From Sclerurus mexicanus (taxonomy: Eukaryota; Chordata; Aves; Passeriformes; Furnariidae), in contig VWZF01004881.1 of NCBI GenBank assembly GCA_013396755.1, forward strand, positions 434,001-498,000: a stretch of 64,000 bases of DNA, written 5' to 3'. The notes under the pieces were generated by a model. It was not told where the DNA came from. It ran no database searches and worked only from the letters and a program-made list of their open reading frames with translations. Below are positions 46,641-59,290 of this stretch, piece after piece; the first letter of the stretch is position 1, and each line of letters opens with the position of its first letter. The translations under genes were made by a program, and so were the position numbers.

Positions 46641-47765
46641 GGGAAATAAATGTATGAGCTGGACCAAGAATTGTGCAGCTTCTCCTGCCCTGTGCAGACA
46701 TTCCACACCGTGAAGCACCCCAAAGTACAGTGGCTGGAACTCTGAGTTGGGATTTGCTTTAAATCACAGCCAATACCTGTTTGTATTTTGTTACTGCAGG
46801 TGATATCCACCTCCAGGAGCACCAAGATCAGGCCCTTTGCTGGTCTGAATCATCATCATAATAAGTGGATGTAATATGATTACTGCGTGGATTTGATTTA
46901 TTACATTCAAGAAGGAAATGAAGGGCAAAGAATACAGGTTTGTTTATCACGGGGATTCAAATAAACATTAATAAGATAGTAATTCCCTGATAGTAAATCA
47001 TCCAAGTGCTAGAATGCACAGGCTGATGAACACTCAACTTTTCCTCCTTGGGGCACAAAATATAAATTAATTATACCTCACAGGCAGCTTGCAGGGTCCA
47101 TGGAGATGAGGAAAAATAGATGGAAAAGACTTACTTGGCTGTTGGATGTAACCAAACTATGACAAGGGGATTATTTTTACTACCAATATAACCAAGTAGC
47201 CCAGAGTAAAAAGCCTCCAAAAGCTAATTAAGAAAAATTATCAGGAAAATTGGACCTCCTGGCTTATCACATCTTGTTATTCTGGGCATGTTTCTCATGT
47301 TATTCCTTCAGAAAGATATCCAACCCCATCAGCCTAATCCTGAAAAAGATTTGGGCTGGGAGTTTTAACACCTGTAGGTAATTCCTAAAGATAGAGAGCA
47401 GGATATGCTTTCTTCCGACCAATACCTTGTTCTTGAAACAAATTGGATCAGATCTATGTAATAGAACCATGAAGTTCTCCGGGGAGTTGAACACAATGTA
47501 ATGTGAAGGAGAGAGGAACTTTTTGAAGTCAATAATGTCACCAAAACCTGCGTATCACAGAACTTCAGGTATTGTCATGACAGGCAGAGTAGAAAGATAA
47601 TACTCAATAAATACAGAGAGAGAAAAAGGATCTGCCAACTGGAAACACCAAAAATGCACCTTGTTAAAGCCCTTGAGTTTATTTTCAGAAATGACAGAAA
47701 TATTTTGCTTTAAATCTGAACTCTTTAAATGTCATTTTAGACTATCTAAACTTTTAGCTCAGTGA
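46641..47765. other. Unique non-coding sequence
   Basis: About 1.1 kb of AT-rich sequence with no gene or repeat recognised. Confidence 0.45.
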
Positions 47766-48032
47766 GTCACAGAATCATAGAATGGGTTGGGTTGGGAGAG
47801 ACCTCAAAGATCCCCTGTTCCACCTCCCACCAGCCCAGGTTGCTCCAAGCCCTGTCCAACCTGGCCTTGGACACTCCCAGGGATCCAGGGGCAGCCACAG
47901 CTTCTCTGGGCACCCTGTGCCAGGGCCTGCCCACCCTCCCAGCCAGGAATTCCTTCCCAAAATCCCAGTTAACTCTGCTGTTTTAAGCCACCAACCTTTG
48001 TCCTATCACTCCAGGCCCTTGTATAAAGTCCA
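47766..48032 (-). mobile_element. CR1 LINE 3' fragment, antisense, with internal deletion
   Basis: It begins with the intact terminus 'tcacagaatcatagaatggg' and continues through 'ttgggagagacctcaaagat', 'cacctcccaccagcccaggt', 'cactcccagggatccagggg', 'tctctgggcaccctgtgcca' and 'gggcctgcccaccctcccag' to 'tttgtcctatcactccaggc' and 'ccttgtataaagtccag'. About 20 bases of the 'tgccatgggcagggacacct' block are missing near 47826. The clean terminus suggests a relatively young copy. Confidence 0.97.
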
Positions 48033-50872
48033 GGGGCCAAAATTTAACGAGATGTTTCTACTCACAGTGAGGCACCTTCAGAATTAGACTGTCAGCCCCA
48101 TTTCTGCAGTGCATGAGCCGTATCCTTCATTTTCCTCCATGGAAAAACGAGATCAGTAGGTAAATCCTGGTTGGAAAGCAAAGTCTGTGTATTCCATCAG
48201 CGGAGAACAACATCAAATTAAATTATATGTATGTTTCCTTGAATAATTGAAGCTCAACAACATGAACTTGAAATAACAGCCGAGACGAAGCTTTGCAATA
48301 TGTTAATTAACAGCTTTCATATTAAACTAGCATTTTTTTTTACTAGTAGATCATAGCACTATGAAATTTCAGATTTTGTTTTAGGAAATGATTATATCTC
48401 AACAGAGAAGTAGGGAAAAAATTAAACTCCGTGCATGAATTACTCTGTCCAAGTTTAATTTGTCTAAGTCAACAGGCTTTCCTATACTTCACTTTTTTTT
48501 TTATTTAAACAGAAAAAAGCAAATAAAAATCCATCTAAAATGAGCAGAAATGTTATTTTGTGTCTAATAAAAAGTATGGGATTATAGGGAAATGCACTTC
48601 TGAAATGTAATTAAAGGTTACACCACTCATCACTGGAATTCAGGTGCCCATTTAAAATGGAATACTTATGTCTGGATTACAGGGAGTTATTCCATCTGTA
48701 AGAACAAATGCTAATTATGGAGGCATTAACAAGACAGCTAGAGAATTCTTATTATCATGAGTTGCTTGGATGACTCTCCACCCTGGAATTCTGGAAGGGG
48801 TTGTAGTAAGAGTAGAATGACCAAGTGGGGACGTGAAGAACAAACATCCCCCCAAACAAGCCTTTCAATGAGGTGTTGGAGAAGCCCAGGAGGAAATATC
48901 CAGTTACAACGTTCCACCTGTGGCAGCTGGTCCTGCCCTGCAATTGTTCCACGTGGGTCCTGCTTGTCCTCAGATCTGTCACATCATCACATACCTTCTA
49001 CTGCCCCTTCAGCCGCGCTTTGACAGCACGTCAGTGTGGGATCCTCTCCGATCTGCATCAAAGCAGCAGTGGGGACAGGAGGCAGCGCTGCTGAGGAGCA
49101 CAGCGTGTTCCACACGAAACCAGCACTGGAGATGGAAGTTGGACGGTAACACACCGTGGCACATCCCAGATTCCACGGCCAGCTCAGTCTGGTCCAAACA
49201 GCGAGCTGGAACACGAGATGAGAATCTTCTCTTGGAGTTTAGCAAAGGCAGTTTGGGGCAGCGAGCAGAAAAGGTCATCTCCGTTCTTCCCCTCCTCCAG
49301 CTTGATAACCAAGCTGCAGTTTGGAAGACAATGTTGGCTCCTGATGATTAAAAGTTGTCTTCAAGTTGTGACCAACAGAACACAAGCCTCCTGTCCTTCT
49401 TTCAGGAATGTGTCTCCAGTTGCGTGTGCCAGGCACACCGACGGCAGCTCAAGGAAAGATTCTTAAAAGCAGCATTTTACTGCAATTTTTTACTGCTATT
49501 TGTACCACGAAGAAATGCACGTTTTCTTATTAGTACTAAGCTGTGCTTGCAAAAATTGCCTTCTCACTTATCAGGTAAAATGAACCCCTTGTGTATGTGT
49601 CATGAAACCAGATTTAAAAAACCACAAACTGGCAGAAGAGTGAAAAACAAACAATAAAGAATGTTTTGCTGTAACCGCTCTTATTTTGACATGGAATATT
49701 TGCTCAGCCAAACCCACACAGACAGGATCTGTTTTAGCTTGGAGCACACCTCCGAAATTAATGGCATTCCTTTTAATCTGTCAGCTTGGATTTTTGTTAA
49801 TGGAGTCTGTAAACATGTTTAACTAAATGGCTGGGCATAGGAAGCTAAATGTTCTCCAGACACATGAGGTTTGCTGGTGTCACTCTGAAGTGTGTAACAT
49901 CTGTGTGAAGGTGGGTCTGTCGCTGGCCCAGCTCCTCTTGGCGGGGTTTGAACGGACCCAACAGGTGCTGCAAAGAGAGTTTCCAGCTCTTCCATAAAAA
50001 TTAAAAGAGGAAGAAGAGGGCCCACACACTCCTGTTCATACTTCTCCTGACATGCCCCAGTGCAGAAGCGGAGTCCTCTGTTATACCCAGAACGTCTTGT
50101 AGCAAGGAAACAGCTGATTTTTGGCGCTGCCAGCAGGGACACCTGCTCTCACACCTCTCCAGGGATTTCATTTAATCCCTTAAAACAACAATCACCATTG
50201 GAAAGAATCACTCACCTTCACTTTGGGTCATTTGCATGACAAAGTCCTCCGGAGAGGTGGAGCAACTCAGGAGGAGGTGGGGAGGAGAGGGAAGGTTGTG
50301 GGTTTAACAGGGATCCTTAGGGCTATTGACATGCTCTGGGAAATCACCGGGGATGAAATCCATATTTCCCTAGTGAGTTAAACAGGACCTGACAATGCCA
50401 ATGAACTTCCAGGGAAATGACAGACAAATTACAGCGTGCGCGTGCTAAGCCATGTTGAAACCTTCCTTTCGGAGAGGCGTCCTGTCAGGAGCTGTAAATA
50501 CTGCTCAATGACACCAAAGGATTTCCTTCCTGCCTCCCGTGCCATGCACTTTCTGGGCACAGACTGGCTGTAGACCGGGCAGATTAGTCAGTGAATTGCC
50601 AATTAAAGGCATTTGGACCAAGAAAAAAGGGGAGGAATACCGAGGTATTTCTGGCCACAGTCAGGGAAGGCTTCTTGTTTGGCTCTGAGATCTCCACTGA
50701 GAGACTATCCCTTCCCACACTGTCCCAAACTGTATCTTCATTACGTTCTGGTTTTGAGGATTTGCTTTGTGGGGCGTTATTTATTTATTTATTGCTTTTA
50801 GCGCTTGTTCCCTGAAAGCCATGTGAAAATGAAGGCAGCCTGCAATCAGCAGTTGTACACATATTCATACAT
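48033..50872. other. 2.8-kb stretch without visible CR1; no gene
   Basis: 48230-48760 is AT-rich, repeat-free and of mixed complexity. 48900-49340 is more GC-rich with overlapping frames (143 codons plus, 89 minus) but no domain. An ATTT repeat lies at 50777-50793. No gene is supported. Confidence 0.45.
50777..50793. repeat. (ATTT)n microsatellite
   Basis: Four tandem 'ttat' units immediately before the CR1 region that follows. Confidence 0.85.
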
Positions 50873-51074
50873 ACATCAGGAGGAATTTCTCCCTGGAAAG
50901 GGCTGTCAAGCTTTGGAAAAGGCTGTCCAGGGAGGTTTGGAGTGCCCAGCCCTGGAGGTGCCCAAGGAAGGACTGGCCGTGGCACTCAGTGCTCTGGGCT
51001 GGGGGGCAAGGTGGGCATCGGGCACAGTGTGGGCTTGGAAGTCTTTTCCACCGCAAAGGATTCTATGATTCCAT
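50873..51074 (+). mobile_element. CR1 LINE 3' fragment, sense
   Basis: 'acatcaggaggaatttctcc', 'ctggaaagggctgtcaagct', 'cagccctggaggtgcccaag', 'actggccgtggcactcagtg' and 'tggaagtcttttccaccgca' lead to a tail 'aaaggattctatgattcca'. This is a good match to the copy at 44565. Confidence 0.95.
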
Positions 51075-52316
51075 GTGAAAGACACATGGATAGGATGCAT
51101 GACTACAACACGATTTGGTACTTACCCTCCTAATCTGAAGGTGCACCATGGAGGGCTGGGTCACATCACCTCCTTCCACACCTTTCACCGCATGGTCACA
51201 AGCAATTCCTGCAGGGAGGAGAAATGAGGACAGACATTGAAAACTGAGCCCCCAAAACGCTTCTGAAGCTCTGTATCATCCATTCTCCTGCCAATATCCA
51301 TCCCCTGCTCCCTGTCCAATCCCTGTCCCCTTTAGCCACCATAATTTCAATCCCTCCTGCTGAAACACCATGATCTGGAGTGGGAATTACATAAAGGATG
51401 CAACTCCCAGCTCTGCACCAGATCCACTGACCTCACTTCAGCTAACGCTGCAAAATGAACATTAACAATACCTGCACTTTTATTGGGTTATTTATTCCTG
51501 CTTAAAAGCAGCTACACACACAACATCTGATCCTGCAACCCTTTCTCAGGTCTCAGAAGGTTTTATTCACGTGCCGAGCTCCCGTCAGAACCAACAAGAG
51601 CATCCAAAGAGCAAGTGCTGCTCTGGGTCAACAAAGAGCAGCGAGTTGGGCTCAGAGAACTCTGAAACAGCAACGCCAGCATTTGGTGAGGGCACTTCCA
51701 AAATGGCTCTGCATTTTTGGAAAAGCTTCCCAGGTTCATTGTTTCTCCATGAAAGTGAGGAACCCTGCTGGAAAAAAAACCACAAACTCCTAAAGCGAAC
51801 AAGTGAAAGATGATGATTTGCTGCAAAAAAAAGGGATTTATTTTCAGACCAAATTTTTCTTTTTTTGCTGTTGTTTCTGCACTTTTGGTAGCGAGAAACC
51901 TTTATTCAGTCACCAACCCATTTATCAGGATGTTTCTAAAAAGCTCTGGTTTGGCTTTCCCTCTTGTCTTTCTCCTCCTTTCACCATATGCTGTTCTGAC
52001 ATGCCAATACATCAAGGAGGAAGGTTGTCAGAGCCTCCCTGTGGAGTCTTTGCTAAATACTACTGAAAACAACTGTACAGCTCTATCGATCTCCCAAAAA
52101 ATAATTAAAAAAAGAAAAGACTTGCAACCATTCTCCCATTCCAGTGAAGTCCTTGAAAGCATTTCTCTTTAACATTACAGAGATCTGGGTTATTAACAGC
52201 ACTAATATCCATGTGAGGTCAGTTCAAAGGTTGCCCTGACAGAGGAGAAGCAAAACATCTGCAGGAAACACGTTTCTGTAACACTGTGCTTGACATGGGA
52301 ATTAATGGGTGCAATT
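51075..52316. other. Unique non-coding sequence
   Basis: About 1.2 kb. Open frames near 51563-52172 reach 120 codons in overlapping frames without a domain. No gene is supported. Confidence 0.45.
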
Positions 52317-52393
52317 CCATGGCCTGTGTTATGCAGGAGATCAGACAAGATGATCATAGTGGTGCCATCTGGCCTTCAAAATCTATGAATCTA
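52317..52393 (+). mobile_element. Ancient CR1-type 3' end
   Basis: 'ggcctgtgttatgcaggaga', 'tcagacaagatgatcatagt', 'ggtgccatctggccttcaaa' and 'atctatgaatctac' fit the 3' end of a CR1 lineage abundant in turtles and present in bird genomes as old copies. The final 'atctatgaatct' is the family's tandem tail. Assignment is from memory of the consensus. Confidence 0.6.
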
Positions 52394-53077
52394 CATTTAA
52401 ATTCTCACTTGAACTTAGGTAACCTCTCTCTAAGCCCATCTGCATGTTGAATACTGCCATTAAAAGGCAGTCAACAGCAAGCCAAGCACAGACTTCACTA
52501 ACCTCAAGCAGCTGTATTTTATGTAGCCACTGGCATTGTATTTGGCAATAAAAACCCGAGCAAACCTCATCCAAACCCAGGCATTTCTACCTAGAAATGC
52601 AAACAACAGAAAAATAACAAAGTCCCTGCAACCACCAGACCATTTCCTGGACAACCACCCTGAGGAACCGCTGGCACCGAGTTCTGAAGAACAACCTGAG
52701 CAACCAAGAGTTTGATGTTGGTGTGCACCAAACCCTGGGAATTAACTGGGTTGAGATGGGAGGTGAAGACTTGCACAGGAAGTGGTCCTTGGGGCCACTG
52801 ACAGCTCAGGAAGGGAATTCCTGCAGGTTTGGGGTGAGGCAGGTATAGAGGAACACACAAGGGTACAAATCTTGTGCTTCCAGGTGGAGAGATTTCTCTT
52901 TTCTTTCCCCTCTTATAATTGTTCACCCAAAACCCGGCTTAAAATCAGGATTAAAACAGCCAACAGAATAGGGCTTTTAAAGAGTCGCAGTGGCACAGCA
53001 AGATGGAAACTCTTCTCCAAGGCTTGGCACATCCCTGCTGAAGGCTCCAGCGTCCCGTGACCACACGTGCCTCTCAG
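52394..53077. other. Unique non-coding sequence
   Basis: About 680 bases with no supported gene or repeat. Confidence 0.45.
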
Positions 53078-53260
53078 ACTTCCAAAAATGCCCTCTAAGG
53101 TCATCAAGTCCAACCATTCTCCCAGCACTACCAAGGCCACCACTAACCCCTTGCCCCAACTTCCACACCTACACGGCTTTAAATCCCTCCAGGATTAAAA
53201 TGTTCTGTACCAATGCCTGACAATCTTTACGTGGAAGAAATTTTTCCTAATATCCTATGA
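53078..53260 (-). mobile_element. CR1 LINE 3' fragment, antisense
   Basis: 'gacttccaaaaatgccctct', 'aaggtcatcaagtccaacca', 'cccagcactaccaaggccac', 'cacctacacggctttaaatc' and 'gaagaaatttttcctaatat' place it in the same subfamily type as the sense copy at 3794. The extreme terminus is missing and the right end is diverged. Confidence 0.85.
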
Positions 53261-54787
53261 TTTCTCCTCATATTTTTGTCCTGACTTACCCAAGTGTGAG
53301 GGGCAGGGACTTGCCTGCAGCTCCACAGACATACCTGGGTGAGATCCTTAAATCCCTCTCTGCACAATGTCCTCTCTCTCAGCTTGGAAGGGTTTCGTGG
53401 GATTTCCTTGCTAGAAATCCAGAACTCCCCTGCAAAATTTGGGAAATAGATGTTCTTGATGGTTGTACAGGAACAGCAGGAGCCTGATCCCATATTTCTT
53501 GGAGAAGTGTTGCTGTTTACTTTGCATTTAAAAGCAGCCAAGAGCAAAGGAAGAGAAGGAGAAATAGAGTATCAGCAGACACTTTTTTCCTGAGGGTTGG
53601 ATTTGTTGGGGGAGGAGGTTGTTTTTTAGTTTATTTGGTTTTGGTTTTAATAAATATATATTTTGGATCTAAGGCTCTTCACTCAGTTGGATCTCGGTTC
53701 CCATGAAAACATGATCTGTAGGATCAAATGTAGGTTTATTTCTAGTGAGTTACTTGGGGAAATATATTCATGAAGAGACTGCATCCTGCTGATGGAAAAC
53801 CAATACAAATAAAGAGACAAGGCAGGAAGGAGATCTGAGGAGAAGGAAGTAATGAAAGGAACATTTTGGGCACTGTTATTATTACACTGTGTCCATACCC
53901 TTCTCCCTTACTCTCAGCACTGTATGTTTTAATTATCCCCTGAAGAAACAGTTCTGTAGATACATCCACAGGGAGCAAAGGCTCTGGCACTGACAACCAA
54001 ATTAATTTCTCTGTTGGAAGCATGAATGTGACTTAAACCCCCAGAACAATGTATTTTTAGGAATCTGGACCATCTTTCTTCATAGAAACTCCGGCCCTTT
54101 GTACTATACTGGTAGCACAACACCTATTTAGAGAGGCACCAGTAATGAGGAGTTAGTAGGTCTGACTGCAACACTGCCTCAGGTTTTGGCAAATCAGTGT
54201 AAATCAGGTTAAAAGGATGCTTTGGAGGTGGCATAACCCAGCATTAAAAAGGAAGACATTTCTGATTTAGGGCTGCTTGTTCAAATCATTAACCCCATTG
54301 TGCAAGGGGATAACGAGGCAAGATTTGCAGCAGGGAGGTCCACTGAGGGCTATTGGATGCAGTGATGGAGCTGCCACTTGCTGGCCAGTAAGCCCTTAAA
54401 GAGCAGATTACTGGAAGCTGGGAGAGGATATTCAGAGGAATTATGGCTCAGTGTTTGCCCAGCTCTTACACTGTGGCCCTGCACAGCTGCTCTTGGCCAC
54501 TGCACAGGGTTTGGGGCTGCTCCCCCACTCTGCTGTGAGTGCTGCAACTGGGCACGAGGGGGCTCGCCGCTGCTTTAGCTCGTTTGGAGCAAAAAGCTTG
54601 GAAAACCCTGGGAAAAACATGTGCCATCCTCCCAATTTTAAAAATAAAGACACGTTCAACAGCAAACACCCTCTGCCAGCTCCCCCCTCCCACGGCTGAA
54701 TGCAGGAGACCAGCAGGGAGGAAGAGGAGCTGTCCCATAGCAAGGATGCTCTTCTTAAACACAGCAAACAAGGCAAACTCTCTTCTT

Positions 54788-54815
54788 CAAAAAACAAACA
54801 AACAAACAAAAAACC
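54788..54815. repeat. (AAAC)n microsatellite
   Basis: 'aaacaaacaaacaaacaaaa' is flanked by A- and C-rich sequence. Confidence 0.9.
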
Positions 54816-55805
54816 CAAAAAACACCAACCCCCCCAACTTTAAAATACTTGCTTGCTTTCTATAAAAAGGGCTTTAATTCCCATGCAATCATCAGCCCTC
54901 TTGGCAAGAGTGCCCATCTCAGACTGTACAGCTGCTGAGCACCCCACGGAGGGCTTTTATGTTCTGTATATCCCTTTCCTATGATGGCAGAAACTCCCAA
55001 ACTCCTAAATGTCTAAATATTTACTGGCAGGCAGCACTAGGAAGAGATGGGAAGGGTCCTTAGTGGAACCAGATACTTCCATCAGAGAGGAGCTGAAACA
55101 TCTTTCTTTCCAGAGCGTGCCTACACTTATCTCTCTTATAATATTATTTCCCATATAAGATCTTTTCCCAAAAATATTAGTGAGAAAACTTGGCAAGGGA
55201 AGCCTGACTGCCCTGGCATCTGTATGTATGTTCTTAGTTCTAGATATTTCTTAATTATGAGACCTTTCTATTTTGTACTGGATGTATGTGAGTAGTTCAG
55301 CCTTTCAAAGGCATTTTAGGTGGAATCACATGGATTCCCAAGAGACCCTACATTTGTAGCACACATTTTTCAAAAGCTGTTTTGTGCATGTTGCCTTCTG
55401 TTTATTCTACTTTAAGTTGTTCTAAAAAAATATATATAATCCCTCACAAAAATGAGGGGGAAACTAATCCTTTACGTGTTCAGCCTTTGTGGAATTGTCC
55501 AGTGCAATTTGTGAAGGCAAAGAATAAAGTTTAGCTCTGCCTGGCACGTCTCAAACAGCCCTTCTGTTTAAAACAATATCAGAGACTTCAGGGCACTCAA
55601 GAAAATCACAATTTATGACAAAAGTTTCAGTTTAGTTGGCACAAACCTATTAACTGTGCTGAAAAGAGTGACAGTAATTGCAACTGGCTAAGGGTTGATA
55701 AGAAAAGTCGGTCTCCTAATTTGAAAGAAAATTTACAGACTGGCAAAGCCATGTCAAACAAGAGAAGCACAGATAGCTGCACTTGGTAGTGTTTAATTCA
55801 AGCCC

Positions 55806-55830
55806 AAAAAAAAAAAAAAGAAAGAAAGAA
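55806..55830. repeat. Poly-A passing into (GAAA)n
   Basis: An A-run of about 14 is followed by three 'gaaa' units. It could be the tail of a lost retroposon, but no retroposon body is recognisable to its left. Confidence 0.85.
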
Positions 55831-56986
55831 TTCATAATATTTGTACTATAAAAAGAGATGCTTTCCAAGTGATAACTTTATCGCCCTTTGCATCTTATTC
55901 CATCAATGTCTAATCACAGAAAAATGACCTTTGCCACGGACCAAAAGTGACCCTCCTTGCTCAGTTATAAAACAAACATAAATAGAGGACATCAGATTTG
56001 ACCTTGTGGTACTGGCACAGTTTTTGTGCTGCAGGCACTGAAGTCGTGGTTCCTAAAATAATTGAGGTCTGTAATTGAAGACAGTGAAGAATTTAACAAG
56101 CCAAATGGAAAAGAAAAGTCTCCTGCTTGGCCTCAGAGTGTTCAATGAGCAGAAGGCACCAAGTGCCCCTTCCCACCCACACTGAGGCTGGCACAGCATC
56201 ACTGTCCAAATTAGCCCAAAACCAAGTAAATCCCAAGCCTACTAAAGCTGTAACTTACTTTAGGCAAGGCTTTGTGTCACCCTGGAGTGGAATGTTCTTC
56301 CTCAGTGTCACCATGTCACACCATATCCCCCATCATCATCAACTTTTCCCCACCAAGGCAGCTCAAAGTGCCTCCAGCATCTTCTGCTCCAGCACAGAAG
56401 CTCCAGGTGGGCAGGGAAGTCTCCGTGTGGTCTGGGCTGGGAATTCCCCTGGAGAGGGATTCCTAGGATGGAATTAAAGCATCCATCGCTCCTCTGTAAT
56501 GGGATTATCATTGTTCTTTCATCTGAGTTTAAAGCAGCAAGGTGGAGTGACCTTTCCTCAAGTATTTTTCTTGGATTCTTTCTGATCTGAGTTCTCTGCA
56601 GAGGAGGAACTGAAAGAGAAAGGAATGTGCTTTCCTTCCCTTTCTGGGAACATCACAAGGTGTGTCTGTTTTCTCATGATTTGGGGAGCTCTGACATTTT
56701 TGCATTATCTGAGATAAAAATAATTGTACCAAAGATATGAAGCCTTGTGCTTCAGGCCACAGGTCAGCTGCAAAGTGATGGAATAAGGGAAAAAACATTT
56801 CCTGGTGAGGGAATCATTCCCCAGTTGTGTGTGATGAGATTCTCTCACCTTCCTAAGGAATGACTGCCAGACAGAGAGGTAAAAATAGGGGCACTCCCAG
56901 CCTGCTCCACATGGAAATTCCTCTGTTTCAAAGGCAGGGTGGCACTTATGCATTTATTTTATAGATTTATATATATATTTCTTTCT

Positions 56987-57072
56987 CTAGTGGAAGGCGT
57001 CCCTGCCCGTGGTAGGAGGTTGGAACTCTTTAAGGTCCCTTCCAACCCAAATCATTCTGGCATTCTGCGATT
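56987..57072 (+). mobile_element. Short CR1 3' fragment, sense
   Basis: 'ctagtggaaggcgtccctgc', 'ccgtggtaggaggttggaac', 'tctttaaggtcccttccaac' and 'tcattctggcattctgcga' give the last 85 bases of CR1. An AT run ('tatatatatttctttct') precedes it. Confidence 0.9.
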
Positions 57073-59152
57073 TGGATATCTGATGTTCACTGGCGGGTTT
57101 ATATGTAAATTTAGGTATTAAATGAGAGAGGACTTCTGTTGGGGAGTTTATTTTTAAACCCTTGTGGACAGGGCCACGTGGTTATGTCACAAAAGGACAC
57201 ATTGAACCCTAACTCACGCTTACATGCAATTAATGTTGTTGGCTTATATTTGCATGAATAAAAAACTCTTCCTGCTACTCTTCCTTGCTCAGGCAATCGG
57301 GTGGGGAGATGCTGCTCACATTAAATTCATCCCCTTTTCATTCCATGTGCCACAACTCTGATTTTCATTTCCCCACTTCTCACTCTGTTCATGTTTGCAG
57401 CTCTGCAGAAGTGCTTTTTCCCTGAGCGCTGTTCAGATCCTGCAGCAGCTCCCACCTGCAGAGCATCTGAATTGCCAGGTTTATTCAGGACTGTGATTTT
57501 CAGTAAGGTTTTATTCTTACAAGTATCGGCTTGCAGGGTTAATTAAGACTTTGAATATAAAAAGCCATCTTACTAATTCAACCCTTCATGCACTACTACA
57601 ACACATAAATGAATAAAAAATATAACATATAGACTTCCAGTGGCACATATATCTCTAGGAAGAGAAAAAGTACCTCAAAGATACAGATAGAAACACCTTA
57701 AAAATTAAGTATAAGCAGCAGAAAAATAGAGGAAGGAAGTTTCTAATGTATTTTTAAAATCTTAAGTGACATTCACAGCACATCAGCAGCAAAGGAATAG
57801 GAAAGACTTATACCAAAACAGAGTAATCACTCCCATTTGATAAGAATTTCTAGGGACAGATCAGATGGCAGAGCCCGAGTTGTGGGTGTTGATTTGGATG
57901 CAACAGCTCATTTTGGTGAGCACTCAGGGGAAAAATAATTAGCCAAAACCCCCAGGAGAAGCCTGCAGTTGCATCAGTGTGCCTGAGGAGGTGCTTTTAC
58001 AGTGCAGCGCCCAGGGGACTGTCACTGAGGTTACACACGAGTTCTGTGGGGACAAGGACAAGGCAGGGTGTCCATACTAATTGCTGTGGAAGGAGCCAAG
58101 TGTCACTGGGGACAAAACGGCATGACTAAAATCCAAGAGGCAAAGTGACCAAAACGAAAAGGAATAAAAGCTCAGCAACAAGCAAAGCTACAGTGGCTTT
58201 GTGAAGAGTTATCTTAGCAAGCAAACCAAGGCCAGCACCCCAGAAACCACGTCCCTCCTCTCAAAGTTGCCTGGGAATGCTGCTAGACGTTGCAGAACAT
58301 CCTTCCTAGGTGCTGTCAGGCGACACTTGATAAAGTGTTCACAGCCCAGTGCTCCAAGACTTTCCAGCGAATGCAAACGGATTGGCGCTCCCTCCTCTTG
58401 GTCGCAGGTCACCCGGCGTGTCCTCGCACGGGCTGGGGCTGTTTGGACACAATCCCCACACTTTACTGCACCCATAAATCTGGGTGGGCAGTGCTGGCAG
58501 CTCCGTTCTGCCCCGTCACCCGGATTGATGCCTGGGAAGCCACAGGCTCAGGGCAGCCAAGCACCACCAGCCCTCACCCAGAACAGAAACTATTTGATGT
58601 GCAAACCCTTCCTGAGGGCTGAGACACTCGGCACGCTGGAAATCACACTGGATATCCTGGATATCACATTTGAGCTGGGGTGAAACCCAGCTAGGTGGGA
58701 GCTTCAGTGTTTGTCCCATATTCCCTGGGCACATCCCAAAAGAAACCTTCCAGAAGAGCAACAATGCTGCCATTCCTAAGGATTTAACTTTGGCTCATCA
58801 TCAGAACCTTCACAGACAAAAGAGGGCTGCAATTTGCAGGCAAAGCGAAATCCACCTTCACACCTCAGAGTCTGGAGCAACCCCCCCAGAGCCCATCTGA
58901 GAGCACGTGGCAGCCCGGGGGATGGGACAGCAACCTTCAGGGGGAATTCATCTGGGATTTGCTCCACTCTGACTGTCCCAGAGCTGTTTGGGGCTTGTAG
59001 GTGTGAAGGGAGAGGTTGTCAGTGCTGAGGCTGCAGCTGCCACACCAGTTCACCTGCTCTGTCCCTGCTGGAAAGTTCTCAGCCAGGAACCTCCTCTCCT
59101 CACTTGCTTCCCTCACCTCCAACACAGTGAAGAGACCAATTTAGGATTATAG
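57073..59152. other. Unique non-coding sequence
   Basis: About 2.1 kb. The longest plus frame of the window outside CR1, 58201-58683 (160 codons, GTG start), lies here. It has no domain, no splice context and is overlapped by frames on the other strand, so it is not called as a gene. Confidence 0.45.
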
Positions 59153-59290
59153 TTTCATGGAATCATTTAGGTTGGAAAAGACCCCTAAGACCCTCGAGTG
59201 AGCCCTCACCACTGCCAGGTACAGGGGGACAATCACCTCTTGGTGTGTAACAGCCTGGCATTCATTGTCTTTCGTGCAATCAGCAGCAGT
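59153..59290 (-). mobile_element. CR1 LINE with large internal deletion, antisense
   Basis: The terminus 'ttcatggaatcatttaggtt', 'ggaaaagacccctaagaccc' is joined at about 59195 to 'gccctcaccactgccaggta', 'cagggggacaatcacctctt'. The latter block normally lies several hundred bases further inside CR1. The sequence to about 59290 is compatible with continued but decayed CR1. Confidence 0.75.

Larger units (their letters stand above)
53261..56986. other. 3.7-kb stretch without visible CR1; no gene
   Basis: AT-rich unique sequence. It contains (AAAC)n at 54788-54815 and an A-run passing into (GAAA)n at 55806-55830. Minus frames near 54441-54818 reach 125 codons and contain no domain. Confidence 0.45.

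Noticed and set aside
55806..55830. Poly-A tail of a processed pseudogene
   Set aside because: The sequence to the left shows no gene-like body or target-site duplication that I could find, so it is listed only as a simple repeat.
58201..58683. 160-codon plus-strand open frame
   Set aside because: It begins at GTG, has no domain, splice or promoter context, and is overlapped by open frames on the other strand. Sequence here is relatively GC-rich, which lengthens chance frames.
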